From the NCBI RefSeq assembly GCF_003725995.1, contig NZ_QIBX01000001.1, positions 372,001 to 436,000 on the forward strand: a stretch of DNA of 64,000 nucleotides, given 5' to 3'. Positions 53,422-61,318 of the stretch are shown piece by piece (the first letter of the stretch is position 1; every line of letters begins with the position of its first letter). The translations under genes were made by a program, and so were the position numbers. Below the pieces are notes generated by a model that saw nothing but the letters and a program-made list of their open reading frames with translations, did not search any database and was not told the origin of the DNA. The DNA comes from Slackia equolifaciens. Its GTDB lineage: Bacteria; Actinomycetota; Coriobacteriia; Coriobacteriales; Eggerthellaceae.

Positions 53422-54771
53422 CTATCCGATACCGCCGAAGAAGATACCCAGCACGATAACCGCGGCGGTGATACCCACGAACAGGTACTTGGTCATGGGC
53501 TCGAACCAACGACCAATCTCCTTCTCGCGCCCAAGCTGAGCCTGCGCCTTGGCAAAGCCCTTGGGGCATACCCAGAAGAACATGACGGCAGCCATCAGCG
53601 CACCCACCGGCATGGCGTAGATGGAAACGGCATCCATCCAGTTGCTCACCGCATCGCCGCTCTCGATGAACACGCCCACGGCAAGCGCCACCACGGCGGT
53701 GATCAGCACGGCGGCCCAACGCGGCAGATGAGCCTGCTCCTGCAGCGCCTCGATAGGCGGCTCGAAGAGGTTCACCAGGCTGGTGATGGCCGCGCACACC
53801 ACAGCCAGGAAGAACAGGAAACAGAACACGCCGCCCATAGGCATCTGCTGGAACACCTGAGGCAGCGCGATGAACAGCAGCGGCGGGCCGGACTGCGTGT
53901 CGATGCCGAAGGCAAACACGGCAGGCACCACCACGAGCGCCGAAAGCAGCGCCGCGATAGTGGAGAACACCACCACGTTCTTGGCGGCCGACACCACGTC
54001 CACGTCCTTCTTCAGGTAGCTGCCATACACCAGCGTGCCGCCGCCTGCAAGTGAGAGCCCGAAGAACGCCTGACCCAGCGCATACACCCAGGTCTTGGGG
54101 TCGCTCAACGCCTCCCAGCGCGGCACCAGCAGGTACTCGTAGCCCGCGAACGCTCCCGGCAACGTAGCCACGCGGATGCCAATGATCACGATAAGCACGA
54201 AGAACAGCGGCATCATGACCTTGTTCAATCGCTCGATGCCCTTGGAGATGCCGGCGAGCATGACCGCCAGCGTGATCACGAGCGCCGCCACATGCCATCC
54301 GATGCTGCCGAAGTCGGTGGCAAGCTCGCCGAAGTAGGCGCCCACGTCCGGCACGTTCAGGAGCGAGCCCGTAAGCGCCGCAACGGTATACTTTAGAAAC
54401 CATCCAAGCACGACCGTATAGCCGATGGCGATGCCCAGCGCCGCCACCGTGGGCACGAAGCCGAGCACCTTGCCGATAGTGGAGCCGTGCTTCACGCCGC
54501 GCATCTCCAGCGCTTTGGCGAACGCTCCCATAGGGCCGGTGCCCATCGCGCGGCCGAACGCCATCTCGCCGATGACGCCGGTGAGTCCCAGCAGCACCAC
54601 AAAAATCAGGTACGGAATCAGGTACGCCGCGCCGCCCATTTCGGACACGCGGTACGGAAACAGCCAGATGCCGCTCAGGCCGACCGCCGAGCCAATACAC
54701 GAAATAATAAAAGCGGTCTTGCCGGTAAACGTGTCGCGAGCTCCGACACCGCCCGATGTGTTCTCTGCCAT
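53422..54771 (-). CDS. SNF-family Na+-dependent transporter
   Basis: 449 residues, about 11-12 membrane helices. The N-terminal signature FIISCIGSAVGLSGIWLFPYRVSEMGGAAYLIPYLIFVVLLGLTG is that of the sodium:neurotransmitter symporter family, used in bacteria for amino acids such as Trp, Tyr or Gly. The substrate cannot be read from sequence. Second ATG (54771) is better spaced from AGAGAAG than 54774. An unusual structured leader with a terminator precedes it (54885-55085), so expression may be controlled by premature termination. Confidence 0.9.
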   Translation of the reverse strand: MAENTSGGVGARDTFTGKTAFIISCIGSAVGLSGIWLFPYRVSEMGGAAYLIPYLIFVVLLGLTGVIGEMAFGRAMGTGPMGAFAKALEMRGVKHGSTIGKVLGFVPTVAALGIAIGYTVVLGWFLKYTVAALTGSLLNVPDVGAYFGELATDFGSIGWHVAALVITLAVMLAGISKGIERLNKVMMPLFFVLIVIIGIRVATLPGAFAGYEYLLVPRWEALSDPKTWVYALGQAFFGLSLAGGGTLVYGSYLKKDVDVVSAAKNVVVFSTIAALLSALVVVPAVFAFGIDTQSGPPLLFIALPQVFQQMPMGGVFCFLFFLAVVCAAITSLVNLFEPPIEALQEQAHLPRWAAVLITAVVALAVGVFIESGDAVSNWMDAVSIYAMPVGALMAAVMFFWVCPKGFAKAQAQLGREKEIGRWFEPMTKYLFVGITAAVIVLGIFFGGIG

Positions 54772-54884
54772 CATCTTCTCTTTCTATCTCAAGGCGTTAC
54801 GCATAAATCGCAGCGCCTTCATTCAAGCCGCCCATCGGCGCATCCCCTGCATCGCTTAGGCTCGCACACGGCTGCGACCGGCCA

Positions 54885-55085
54885 TAAAAAAGGCCCTCGG
54901 TCGAAACCGAGAGCCGTGTCAGCCTTGATTCAGGTGCGTGACGAAGCTCACGATCGACCGACCGCGTGCGAGCAACGCCACCACCAGCCTCGCGCTGGTG
55001 CAGCAGAAACGCGTTTGATGTCGGAATGCGTCACGCTTTGCCCTTTCGTCATACGTTCACGCAGGCGTGATTCCTGCGATTGAGC
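54885..55085 (-). ncRNA. Structured leader RNA with intrinsic terminator upstream of the SNF transporter
   Basis: Minus-strand transcript with several stems: CGCAGG / CCTGCG (55060-55078), CACCAGC / GCTGGTG (54982-55000), CGTGA / TCACG near 54940-54955, and a terminator (54885-54915; stem GGCTCTCGGT / ACCGAGGGCC then six T). About 110 bases separate the terminator from the transporter start. The layout resembles an attenuation-type riboswitch or an independent small RNA. I checked for T-box (GGTGG-ACCGCG) and glycine riboswitch cores and found neither intact. Confidence 0.45.
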
Positions 55086-55223
55086 CACTTTACCATAGCG
55101 AAGTACTTTTGCTCGCGAGAACGGGGCAATCCGTCGCGAAATAGCCGTCGGTCACACCGACTTCCCCGCTTCGCACTGGCTCGTCGCGATTCCATGTGCC
55201 AAAAGTTACAGAACGGTACTGAA

Positions 55224-55250
55224 TTAGCACTCTCCCTTGCAGAGTGCTAA
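55224..55250 (+). promoter_or_regulatory. CIRCE operator (HrcA) over the hsp20 promoter
   Basis: Perfect CIRCE: TTAGCACTC-N9-GAGTGCTAA. It overlaps the -35 of a promoter TTGCAG (55237-55242), 16 bases, TATACT (55259-55264). HrcA bound here would block hsp20 and release it on heat or protein stress. Confidence 0.95.
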
Positions 55251-55396
55251 AAAGCTCCTATACTGCAAATCGTAAGCAAAAGAGTTGCGAGGGTTTGAGA
55301 CAGAAGCAAAGACGAGGTTCCCGAAGCGCACCCCCTTCCGCCAAGGGTAGCCCGTTAAGCCTCCTCGAAAGTCCCGCACAAAGACAGGAGATGACA

Positions 55397-55846
55397 ATGA
55401 TGCTGGTACCTGCACGTCGTAGTAATGATTTCTTCAGTGACTTTTTGAGCGATCCGTTTGACCTGGGATTTTTCGGCGGTCGTCCGCAGAAGCAGCCGAT
55501 TCCCGCAATGATGAAGACCGACATCAAAGAAACCGATAAGGCCTATGAGCTTGAAATCGACCTGCCGGGCTTCAAGAAGGAAAACGTCCATGCAGAGCTC
55601 AAAGATGGCTATCTGACCGTGAACGCCTCCACTGAAAGCTCGAGCGAGGACAAATCCGAAGACGGCACCTATCTGCGCAAGGAGCGCTTCACCGGCAGCT
55701 GCAGCCGCAGCTTCTACGTGGGCGACGAGATTTCCGAAGACGACATTCGCGCCAAGTTCGAAGACGGCATCCTGAAGATCACCGTGCCCAAGAAGGAGCT
55801 GCCCGCCCCCGAGGAGACCAAGAAGCTCATCTCCATCGAAGGGTAA
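55397..55846 (+). CDS. hsp20: Hsp20/alpha-crystallin small heat shock protein
   Basis: 149 residues. The alpha-crystallin domain spans about 38-135 (MMKTDIKETDKAYELEIDLPGFKKENVHAELKDGYLTVNAS; FTGSCSRSFYVGDEISEDDIRAKFEDGILKITVPKKE) with the conserved DLPGF and A-x-x-x-n-GvL-like FEDGILKITVPK; C-terminal tail lacks a clear IxI but ends LISIEG. It is a cytosolic holdase. A CIRCE element controls it. Several clustered ATGs (55391, 55397, 55400) exist; 55397 has the best spacing to AGGAG. Confidence 0.93.
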   Translation: MMLVPARRSNDFFSDFLSDPFDLGFFGGRPQKQPIPAMMKTDIKETDKAYELEIDLPGFKKENVHAELKDGYLTVNASTESSSEDKSEDGTYLRKERFTGSCSRSFYVGDEISEDDIRAKFEDGILKITVPKKELPAPEETKKLISIEG

Positions 55847-55895
55847 TTGCTCCTGTAGCTGGAACACCCATCCCCCTCATTCATATCTCCAAACG

Positions 55896-55922
55896 AAAAA
55901 AGGCCCCGAGGGGCCTTTTTTC
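55896..55922 (+). terminator. Intrinsic terminator of hsp20
   Basis: Stem AGGCCCC-GAG-GGGCCT followed by TTTTTT, with A6 before it, so it can work in both directions. Confidence 0.93.
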
Positions 55923-56141
55923 GTTGATCGGGCGAAGCATCATGGAAAAATGCGTCATGCGAAGGATGCATCATGTGAAATCTTGCACGGAGCGCGCTTC
56001 GGTTTCGCGGAGAAGCACGCTACACCGCGCCACATGCCTCGGAAAGCATCGCCGATGCCCCGCCATCGCAGCTATCGCGCAGCGGACCCCTGCCGCGGGA
56101 CGGGCTTGGCAATTACTTCGGTCGACGCTACGTCGTCGCGG

Positions 56142-57143
56142 CTATCGCGTGGCAGGCTTCTTTGCCGCGGGCGTCTTCTTGGCTATGGGCTTTTTTGCCG
56201 CCTGGACGCGCGAAGAACCAGCAGAAGGTTGCTCGCCCACGCCGCCCAGCATGCGCTCGATCAGGAAGCCTTCGCGCACTCCGTTCTCACACACATGAAG
56301 CGTCTGCGCATCAAAGCGCTCGAAAATCTCCAGCAGCACAGCAAGCCCGCACGAAATAGTATGCAAACGCTCGGGCGAAGTATGCAGAACGGCATCGATG
56401 AATGCGCGACGATTCTCGGTCACATCCTCTGCCAGCATCTCGGCATCGACACGCGAAATGTCGCAGTACGACGCCTCCGGTCGCAGCAGCGCGTTCGTTT
56501 CGGCAATGGCGCGAATGCTGCCGCCCACACCGAACAGCTTTTTCACGCGGTGCTCCACGATACCGCTCGACTCCGCATCCAGCAGCGCGGCGGTATCGCG
56601 CCTGATGGCATCGGCTTCCTGCGGCGTAGGCAGAATATCGGCCACGTGTTTCTTGTACGACGAGAGCGATCCGATGGGCAAGCTCGCGCGCATCACGTCG
56701 TTGCCCGCCGCCACCAGCGTAACCTCGGCCGATCCGCCGCCAATATCCACCAGCACGCCGTTGTCCAGCACGTCTTCGTGGCATGCGCCCACAAATCCCA
56801 GATGCGCCTCGTCCTCGTCGGAAAGCAACGCGATACTGCAGCCGGCCCCTTTCTCAACCGCAGAAACCGCTTCGGCGCTGTTGGAGATGTTGCGCAGCAC
56901 GGCGGTGGCAAACACGTCCACGCGCGCCACGTCGAGCAGTGCCGCACGCTTGAGGCAACGCCGCACACTCTCGATGGCGACCTCGACGCCCTTATCAGAG
57001 AGCGCGCCGCCTTCGACATACGATGCCAGGCCCGCCGTGATCTTGCGGTTCACGATGGTTTTGAACTTCTTGCCGTCTGCCGACACGTCATACACGCAGA
57101 GGCGTACCGTGTTCGACCCGACATCGATAACTCCGTATTTCAT
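56142..57143 (-). CDS. Ppx/GppA-family phosphatase
   Basis: 333 residues. Acetate-kinase/Hsp70-like actin fold with YGVIDVGSNTVRLCVYDV (phosphate 1), ATAVLRNISNS, and VLVDIGGGSAEVTLV (phosphate 2), hallmarks of exopolyphosphatase/pppGpp phosphatase. The short form without an HD domain is typical of Actinobacteria. C-terminal Lys/Ala-rich tail (KKPIAKKTPAAKKPATR) may bind nucleic acid or polyphosphate. ATG 57143 was chosen so that the first phosphate loop is at the N-terminus; its ribosome site is weak. Confidence 0.9.
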   Translation of the reverse strand: MKYGVIDVGSNTVRLCVYDVSADGKKFKTIVNRKITAGLASYVEGGALSDKGVEVAIESVRRCLKRAALLDVARVDVFATAVLRNISNSAEAVSAVEKGAGCSIALLSDEDEAHLGFVGACHEDVLDNGVLVDIGGGSAEVTLVAAGNDVMRASLPIGSLSSYKKHVADILPTPQEADAIRRDTAALLDAESSGIVEHRVKKLFGVGGSIRAIAETNALLRPEASYCDISRVDAEMLAEDVTENRRAFIDAVLHTSPERLHTISCGLAVLLEIFERFDAQTLHVCENGVREGFLIERMLGGVGEQPSAGSSRVQAAKKPIAKKTPAAKKPATR

Positions 57144-57347
57144 AGATGCAATCCGTCCGGTCCCTTGGATCAAATCAACCCGCTCAATTCTTGTTGGCTC
57201 GCGATAGCCCTTCGCCCAAAAGCGAAGCTCACTCACGCTCGAACTCGTCAAAGGCTCACGGCGTTCGTTTAGCCCGCAAACCAGCAGGGCTTTTGCACTC
57301 AGCAGTATAGCGCCACCGAAAAACCGCTTTGTAAAGCCGGTGTCAAA

Positions 57348-58178
57348 TTAGCCGGCCAAACCACGCAGTAGCTCAATCTCGGCCGCATAGCCGGAAAGCT
57401 CGTTGGGCGTTTCCAAGATGAACGGCAGATTGCGCAACTGCGGATGGCGCACAATGCGCCCGAACGCCTCAAGTCCGATAAACCCGTTGCCGATGGTCTC
57501 GTGGCGATCCTTATGCGCCCCGCACGGGTTCTTGCTGTCGTTGATATGGATGGCGCGCAGACGCTCGATTCCGATCACGCCGTCGAATTCTTCAAGCACG
57601 CCATCCAAATCGTGAACGATATCGTAGCCTGCGTCATGCACATGGCAGGTGTCCAAGCACACGCCCACATGGTCGGATAGCTCCACGCGCTCAATAATGG
57701 CCGCCAACTCCTCGAAGCGCCCACCTACTTCGGTGCCTTTGCCTGCCATGGTTTCCAGCAGCACCGTGGTCGATTGCTCGGGTGCCAGCACTTCGTTGAG
57801 CAGGCAAGCGATCATTTCGATTCCCGCATCTGCGCCCTGCTTCACGTGGCTGCCGGGATGAAAATTGTAGTAATTGCCGGGCAGAAACTCCATACGCACA
57901 AGATCGTCCGCCATGGCCTCGCGGGCGAACCGGCGCGCATGCTCTTTGTCCGAACAAGGATTAAGCGTGTACGGCGCGTGCGCCACCAGTTTGCCAAAGC
58001 CTTCCACCTGCAAAAAAGCTCGCAGCTCAGCGGCATCTTCGGGGTCAATGGCCTTCGCCGCCCCACCGCGCGGATTGCGCGTGAAAAATGCAAACGTGGT
58101 TGCTCCGATGGAGTGGGCGGTCTTCCCCATGGCGAGAAACCCCTTCGATGATGATAAATGACAGCCGATTGTAAGCAT
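57348..58178 (-). CDS. nfo: Endonuclease IV (AP endonuclease)
   Basis: 276 residues. TIM-barrel AP endonuclease with the Zn ligands: [73 protein letters not shown]. It cuts 5' to abasic sites in base-excision repair. Full length. The promoter side faces the MITE copy B, whose end lies about 80 bases away. Confidence 0.95.
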   Translation of the reverse strand: MLTIGCHLSSSKGFLAMGKTAHSIGATTFAFFTRNPRGGAAKAIDPEDAAELRAFLQVEGFGKLVAHAPYTLNPCSDKEHARRFAREAMADDLVRMEFLPGNYYNFHPGSHVKQGADAGIEMIACLLNEVLAPEQSTTVLLETMAGKGTEVGGRFEELAAIIERVELSDHVGVCLDTCHVHDAGYDIVHDLDGVLEEFDGVIGIERLRAIHINDSKNPCGAHKDRHETIGNGFIGLEAFGRIVRHPQLRNLPFILETPNELSGYAAEIELLRGLAG

Positions 58179-58259
58179 AAATGCGCCTTTCGCAACATGT
58201 GTTCCAATTCATTTTGATGAAGCAGTATAAGCCAGAGCCGCGCCGTAAACGCAAACTGC

Positions 58260-58399
58260 AACAAAGGCCGATATGCTGCAGTTTTTCGACGATCTGCGAA
58301 GTATCTTAATTTTTCGTCTGAGTTTCCCCAGTTCACAAGGACGGAAGAAAACGGCTACTTTGCGAGGCGTGAATAAACTGCAGCAAATCGACCTTTGTT
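58260..58399 (-). repeat. MITE-like dispersed element, copy B
   Basis: 140 bp with 25-bp inverted ends: left AACAAAGGCCGATATGCTGC then AGTTT; right, read on the minus strand, AACAAAGGTCGATTTGCTGC then AGTTT (23 of 25 match). On the minus strand the interior holds AAAGTAGCCGTTTTCT and CTGGGGAAA, as in copy A at 30311, which is in the other orientation. It has no coding capacity. Confidence 0.78.
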
Positions 58400-58798
58400 T
58401 ACCTGCTGAACCTCACCTTGAGCTTCAGTGGGCAGGATTGCAGCGCAAAACGACACGGCAAAGCGGAGCTTCGCATCAGGGATACGCAGGCAGGAAGCGA
58501 TTTTGGCACAGAATAAGCCATCCGAGCAGAAATCGACGCTCTTGGGCCTTTTCGTTAAGCAACCTGACGGTTTGTTGACGTTGGCGTGACAGGCCGCCAA
58601 CGATTGACGGATGCGGATATATTGCGCCGCGCCGTGTGAGATAGTAGCTGCGCAGAGGAAGCCGATCAATCGAGCTGGGCACGCAGCACGTTCAATCCAA
58701 GATGACGTTGCGCGCCCACCCCTCCAAGCCGTCGCATTAAGGCACGACGGCAGCACGTTTCGATAAAACGTCGCCCACACGAGCGGAAAGGCGCAGCC
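58400..58798. other. Intergenic stretch upstream of the PGPGW-like gene
   Basis: About 400 bases with no supportable gene on either strand. It must hold the promoter of the 58799 gene, for which a GAAAGG ribosome site is visible just before the start. No clear hairpins or repeats beyond the MITE. Confidence 0.4.
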
Positions 58799-59245
58799 AT
58801 GAGCAGCATAAACGCAGAAGCATACGTCATCAACGACGACGGCAGTAAAACCGCCATCCCCGTGAACTTTGTCAATGAAGAGCGTGCGTCTTCGGTCAGC
58901 GGCAAGGCCGCATCGAGGCGCGCCGAATCTTTCAAGCGTAAATTCGTCCGGGGCAGCGCTCGCACCAATGCAGATAGCGCCGCCCAGGCTGCGCAATCGT
59001 ATATGCGCTGGTACACAAAGCGTGCGGAATGTGGGTGCAGCGGCGGAACGAATACCCACGGCTATACGCCGCAGAGCCCCTTCACCACCGTCGATGCCAC
59101 CACGACAGCGCCAAAACGCTCGCTCCACTTAGGCCGACGCATCGTAGGACTCGGCATCGCCGCCGTTGGCGTGCCCTTGCTTATCCTTCCTGGCCCCGGG
59201 CTCGCGCTTGTTGGCCTCGGCCTTCTCATGATGGTCATGCCGTAG
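58799..59245 (+). CDS. Small membrane protein with PGPGW-like C-terminal helix pair
   Basis: 148 residues. The N-terminal 110 residues are soluble, polar and Ala/Ser/Arg-rich without a recognised fold. The C-terminus RIVGLGIAAVGVPLLILPGPGLALVGLGLLMM matches the PGPGW hairpin of putative membrane proteins: two hydrophobic stretches around a PGPG turn. The function is unknown. GAAAGG precedes ATG 58799. It stands alone and is convergent with the PucR-type regulator. Confidence 0.75.
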   Translation: MSSINAEAYVINDDGSKTAIPVNFVNEERASSVSGKAASRRAESFKRKFVRGSARTNADSAAQAAQSYMRWYTKRAECGCSGGTNTHGYTPQSPFTTVDATTTAPKRSLHLGRRIVGLGIAAVGVPLLILPGPGLALVGLGLLMMVMP

Positions 59246-59311
59246 CGCGAAAGATATCGCGCGATGTGCGCCACGAACGCCTCGGATTCATTTCTAATCG
59301 GGGCGTTTTCA

Positions 59312-60886
59312 TCATCCCTGGTCGACGGAATGCAGCGCCCTACCCGACCACAAAATGTCACGCGCTTTAAAATACAGCTGCAAACCAAGGCGCGCATCTC
59401 CATCATGCAAATCAATGCCGGTTAACTCTTTGATTTTATTAATACGATACAGAAGCGTGTTGCGGTGTACGTTGAGCTCGCGCGCTGCCGCAACAGGGTC
59501 GTTCGTGTGTCGCAGATACGCCTCGAGCGTCTTAAGAAGCTCGCCTGAATTATGAGCGTCGTACTCTTCAATCACAGCGGCGCTCTCGGGTCGCATGTCC
59601 GCCAAATCGTTGCGACGCAGGGCCATCTGGAGCACATAGGAGGGAATCATTCGTTCGTAGGAGAAAAGGCGCGTTTCCCCTCGAAGCTGCAGTCCGGTGT
59701 CTACGGCGTGGTACGCCTGGCGGTAATTTCTGCGCGTGTCGACCAACGTGTCGAACGACTGACTCGAGCCGCAATACAGGTCGTTCTCGTCGAGAAACGA
59801 CACCAGCTCCGCCTCTTCCCCCTCCGTCCACACGGCACGGCTCCTGCTCGTCAGCAGCAAGACTATGTTATTCTGGAGAATCGTCCATTTGGCGCGAGGG
59901 AGAAACCGCTTCATCTGCCTCGACAGCTGCTGCACACGGGCGGGCGAAAGACCACTGCGCTTGTCCGCAACGACAAGCACCCTGAACCAGTCAAGCGTGT
60001 CCCATTTGATGATTCTGCATCGCTGCTCAATGGCTTTCTTGCTTAGAACCTTCTTACTTAGAAGATCACCGAGGAAGTAGTTATGGGCTACGCTTTCGTC
60101 GTCTTTGAAAAAATCACTCTTCTCGAGCTCGATGGCGACTAAGTTGGCGAACCGATCGACAAGCTCTTCGTGGTAATCCCGGAACGGCTGATGGTTGTCC
60201 ACCACGGCAATGGTGGCGATGACCACCCCGTGCAGGACTATGTTCTTGAAAAGCCAGTTCTCGGGAGGATCGGATCTGCTTACCCGAGCTATGCCCCTCC
60301 TGCCCATCACCCTCCCTTTGAGAACGCCGTCCCTGCGCATCGCCTCGACGTTGTCCATATGGACGTATCCGAGCGTCTTCTCGAGCTCAAGCGTTTCGTT
60401 GCGAAACATCTCGTTGCTCGACATGGCAAGAATTTTGAACGCCGGGTCGTTGACGAACACGGCGTTTCCCAGCACATCGGCAGCGGTATCGACGAGGGAT
60501 TGCAGCCCCTCGCCCCGGTAGAGCACGTCGAGAATGCGCCGCATGCCCGCGACCACCGATGCCTCATCGATCATGATGTCGGCGACGCGATTGAGTATGT
60601 CGAACTGGTTGGTGTTTCTGGGGGCAAGATACAGGTTCACACGCTCGTTCTCCAGGAAATCGGAGGGGATCTCCCCGTCGTCGATACAGACGAGATTCGC
60701 CTCGGCATCCCGACCGAACGACCAAGGCAGTTCGGTCGCATACCCCACATACAGGCACGCCGGGAAAAACCGCTCTTGGCGCGGCTTTATCATCTTGTGG
60801 GTCTCGATGTAGGCGGGTGCCTCCCTGGTGTTGAGCGGAATGAGACCGAAATCCCCCAGTTGTTCGACTATTCTTCCGATTTCCAT
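59312..60886 (-). CDS. PucR-family transcriptional regulator
   Basis: 524 residues. N-terminal region is GAF/PAS-like (about 85-240: VNDPAFKILAMSSNEMFRNETLELEKTLGYVH). C-terminal PucR helix-turn-helix: LLKTLEAYLRHTNDPVAAARELNVHRNTLLYRINKIKELTGIDL. A degenerate GGDEF-like/CdaR middle lies between. PucR/CdaR proteins sense small metabolites such as purines or sugar acids and usually activate adjacent catabolic genes. It is divergent from the ACP-hydrolase operon across a 144-base gap, so it is the likely regulator. Start 60886 gives a family-typical length. Confidence 0.88.
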   Translation of the reverse strand: MEIGRIVEQLGDFGLIPLNTREAPAYIETHKMIKPRQERFFPACLYVGYATELPWSFGRDAEANLVCIDDGEIPSDFLENERVNLYLAPRNTNQFDILNRVADIMIDEASVVAGMRRILDVLYRGEGLQSLVDTAADVLGNAVFVNDPAFKILAMSSNEMFRNETLELEKTLGYVHMDNVEAMRRDGVLKGRVMGRRGIARVSRSDPPENWLFKNIVLHGVVIATIAVVDNHQPFRDYHEELVDRFANLVAIELEKSDFFKDDESVAHNYFLGDLLSKKVLSKKAIEQRCRIIKWDTLDWFRVLVVADKRSGLSPARVQQLSRQMKRFLPRAKWTILQNNIVLLLTSRSRAVWTEGEEAELVSFLDENDLYCGSSQSFDTLVDTRRNYRQAYHAVDTGLQLRGETRLFSYERMIPSYVLQMALRRNDLADMRPESAAVIEEYDAHNSGELLKTLEAYLRHTNDPVAAARELNVHRNTLLYRINKIKELTGIDLHDGDARLGLQLYFKARDILWSGRALHSVDQG

Positions 60887-60943
60887 TTATGCATCCTCAC
60901 AATCATTAAGGTGAAATTCGCCCAAAGCCTGTAATGGCGCACA

Positions 60944-61010
60944 TGGTTCCCCGATGTCTCTCTTCCTATAATTTTACTCGTATCAATCCCGAAAAAACAT
61001 CGGGAAAGCT
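60944..61010 (+). promoter_or_regulatory. Divergent promoter region of the ACP operon with an inverted repeat
   Basis: A clear -10 TATAAT at 60967-60972; the matching -35 (TGGTTC at 60944) is weak, as for an activator-dependent promoter. CCCGATGT (near 60950) and ACATCGGG (near 61003) form an 8-bp inverted repeat about 45 bases apart around it, a plausible site for the divergent PucR regulator. Confidence 0.5.
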
Positions 61011-61030
61011 AGAAATGAGAGGTGGGCATC

Positions 61031-61279
61031 ATGACGGTAAGAGACGACGCGTATCAGAAGATTGTCGAACGCTGCTGCGTTCTCTTTGGAAAAACCCCTG
61101 ATGAATTGAATGAGGATACTGAATTCATCAAGGATTTGGGCGCACGCTCAGGCAATGTCTCCCAAATGACCAATTTCCTCGAAGATGAATTCGACGTCGA
61201 AATCTCATTCATGGAATTTCGTCGCAGAATAACGCTTGGCATGGCCGCAGATTACATAGCAGAACTATGTGAGGAATAA
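61031..61279 (+). CDS. Atypical acyl carrier protein
   Basis: 82 residues, standard ACP size, acidic and helical. The segment FIKDLGARSGNVSQMTNFLEDEFDVEISF aligns with the ACP helix II region, where the usual sequence is LGADSLD. Ser40 is at the phosphopantetheine position, but DSL has become RSG. The general fold (DDAYQKIVERCCVLFGKTPDELNEDTEF; GMAADYIAEL) is kept. It is the first gene of an operon whose third gene is a holo-ACP synthase, which suggests the carrier is modified in spite of the changed motif. RBS GAGGTGGG; an in-frame GTG at 61022 is less likely. Base composition is more AT-rich than its neighbours. Confidence 0.8.
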   Translation: MTVRDDAYQKIVERCCVLFGKTPDELNEDTEFIKDLGARSGNVSQMTNFLEDEFDVEISFMEFRRRITLGMAADYIAELCEE

Positions 61280-61318
61280 CAAATCGGTTCGATATGTACA
61301 CAGAAAGCGAGGATTAAC

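Noticed and set aside
54885-55085. T-box or glycine riboswitch
   Set aside because: The invariant T-box GGTGG-ACCGCG core and glycine aptamer motifs are not present, so only a structured leader is reported.
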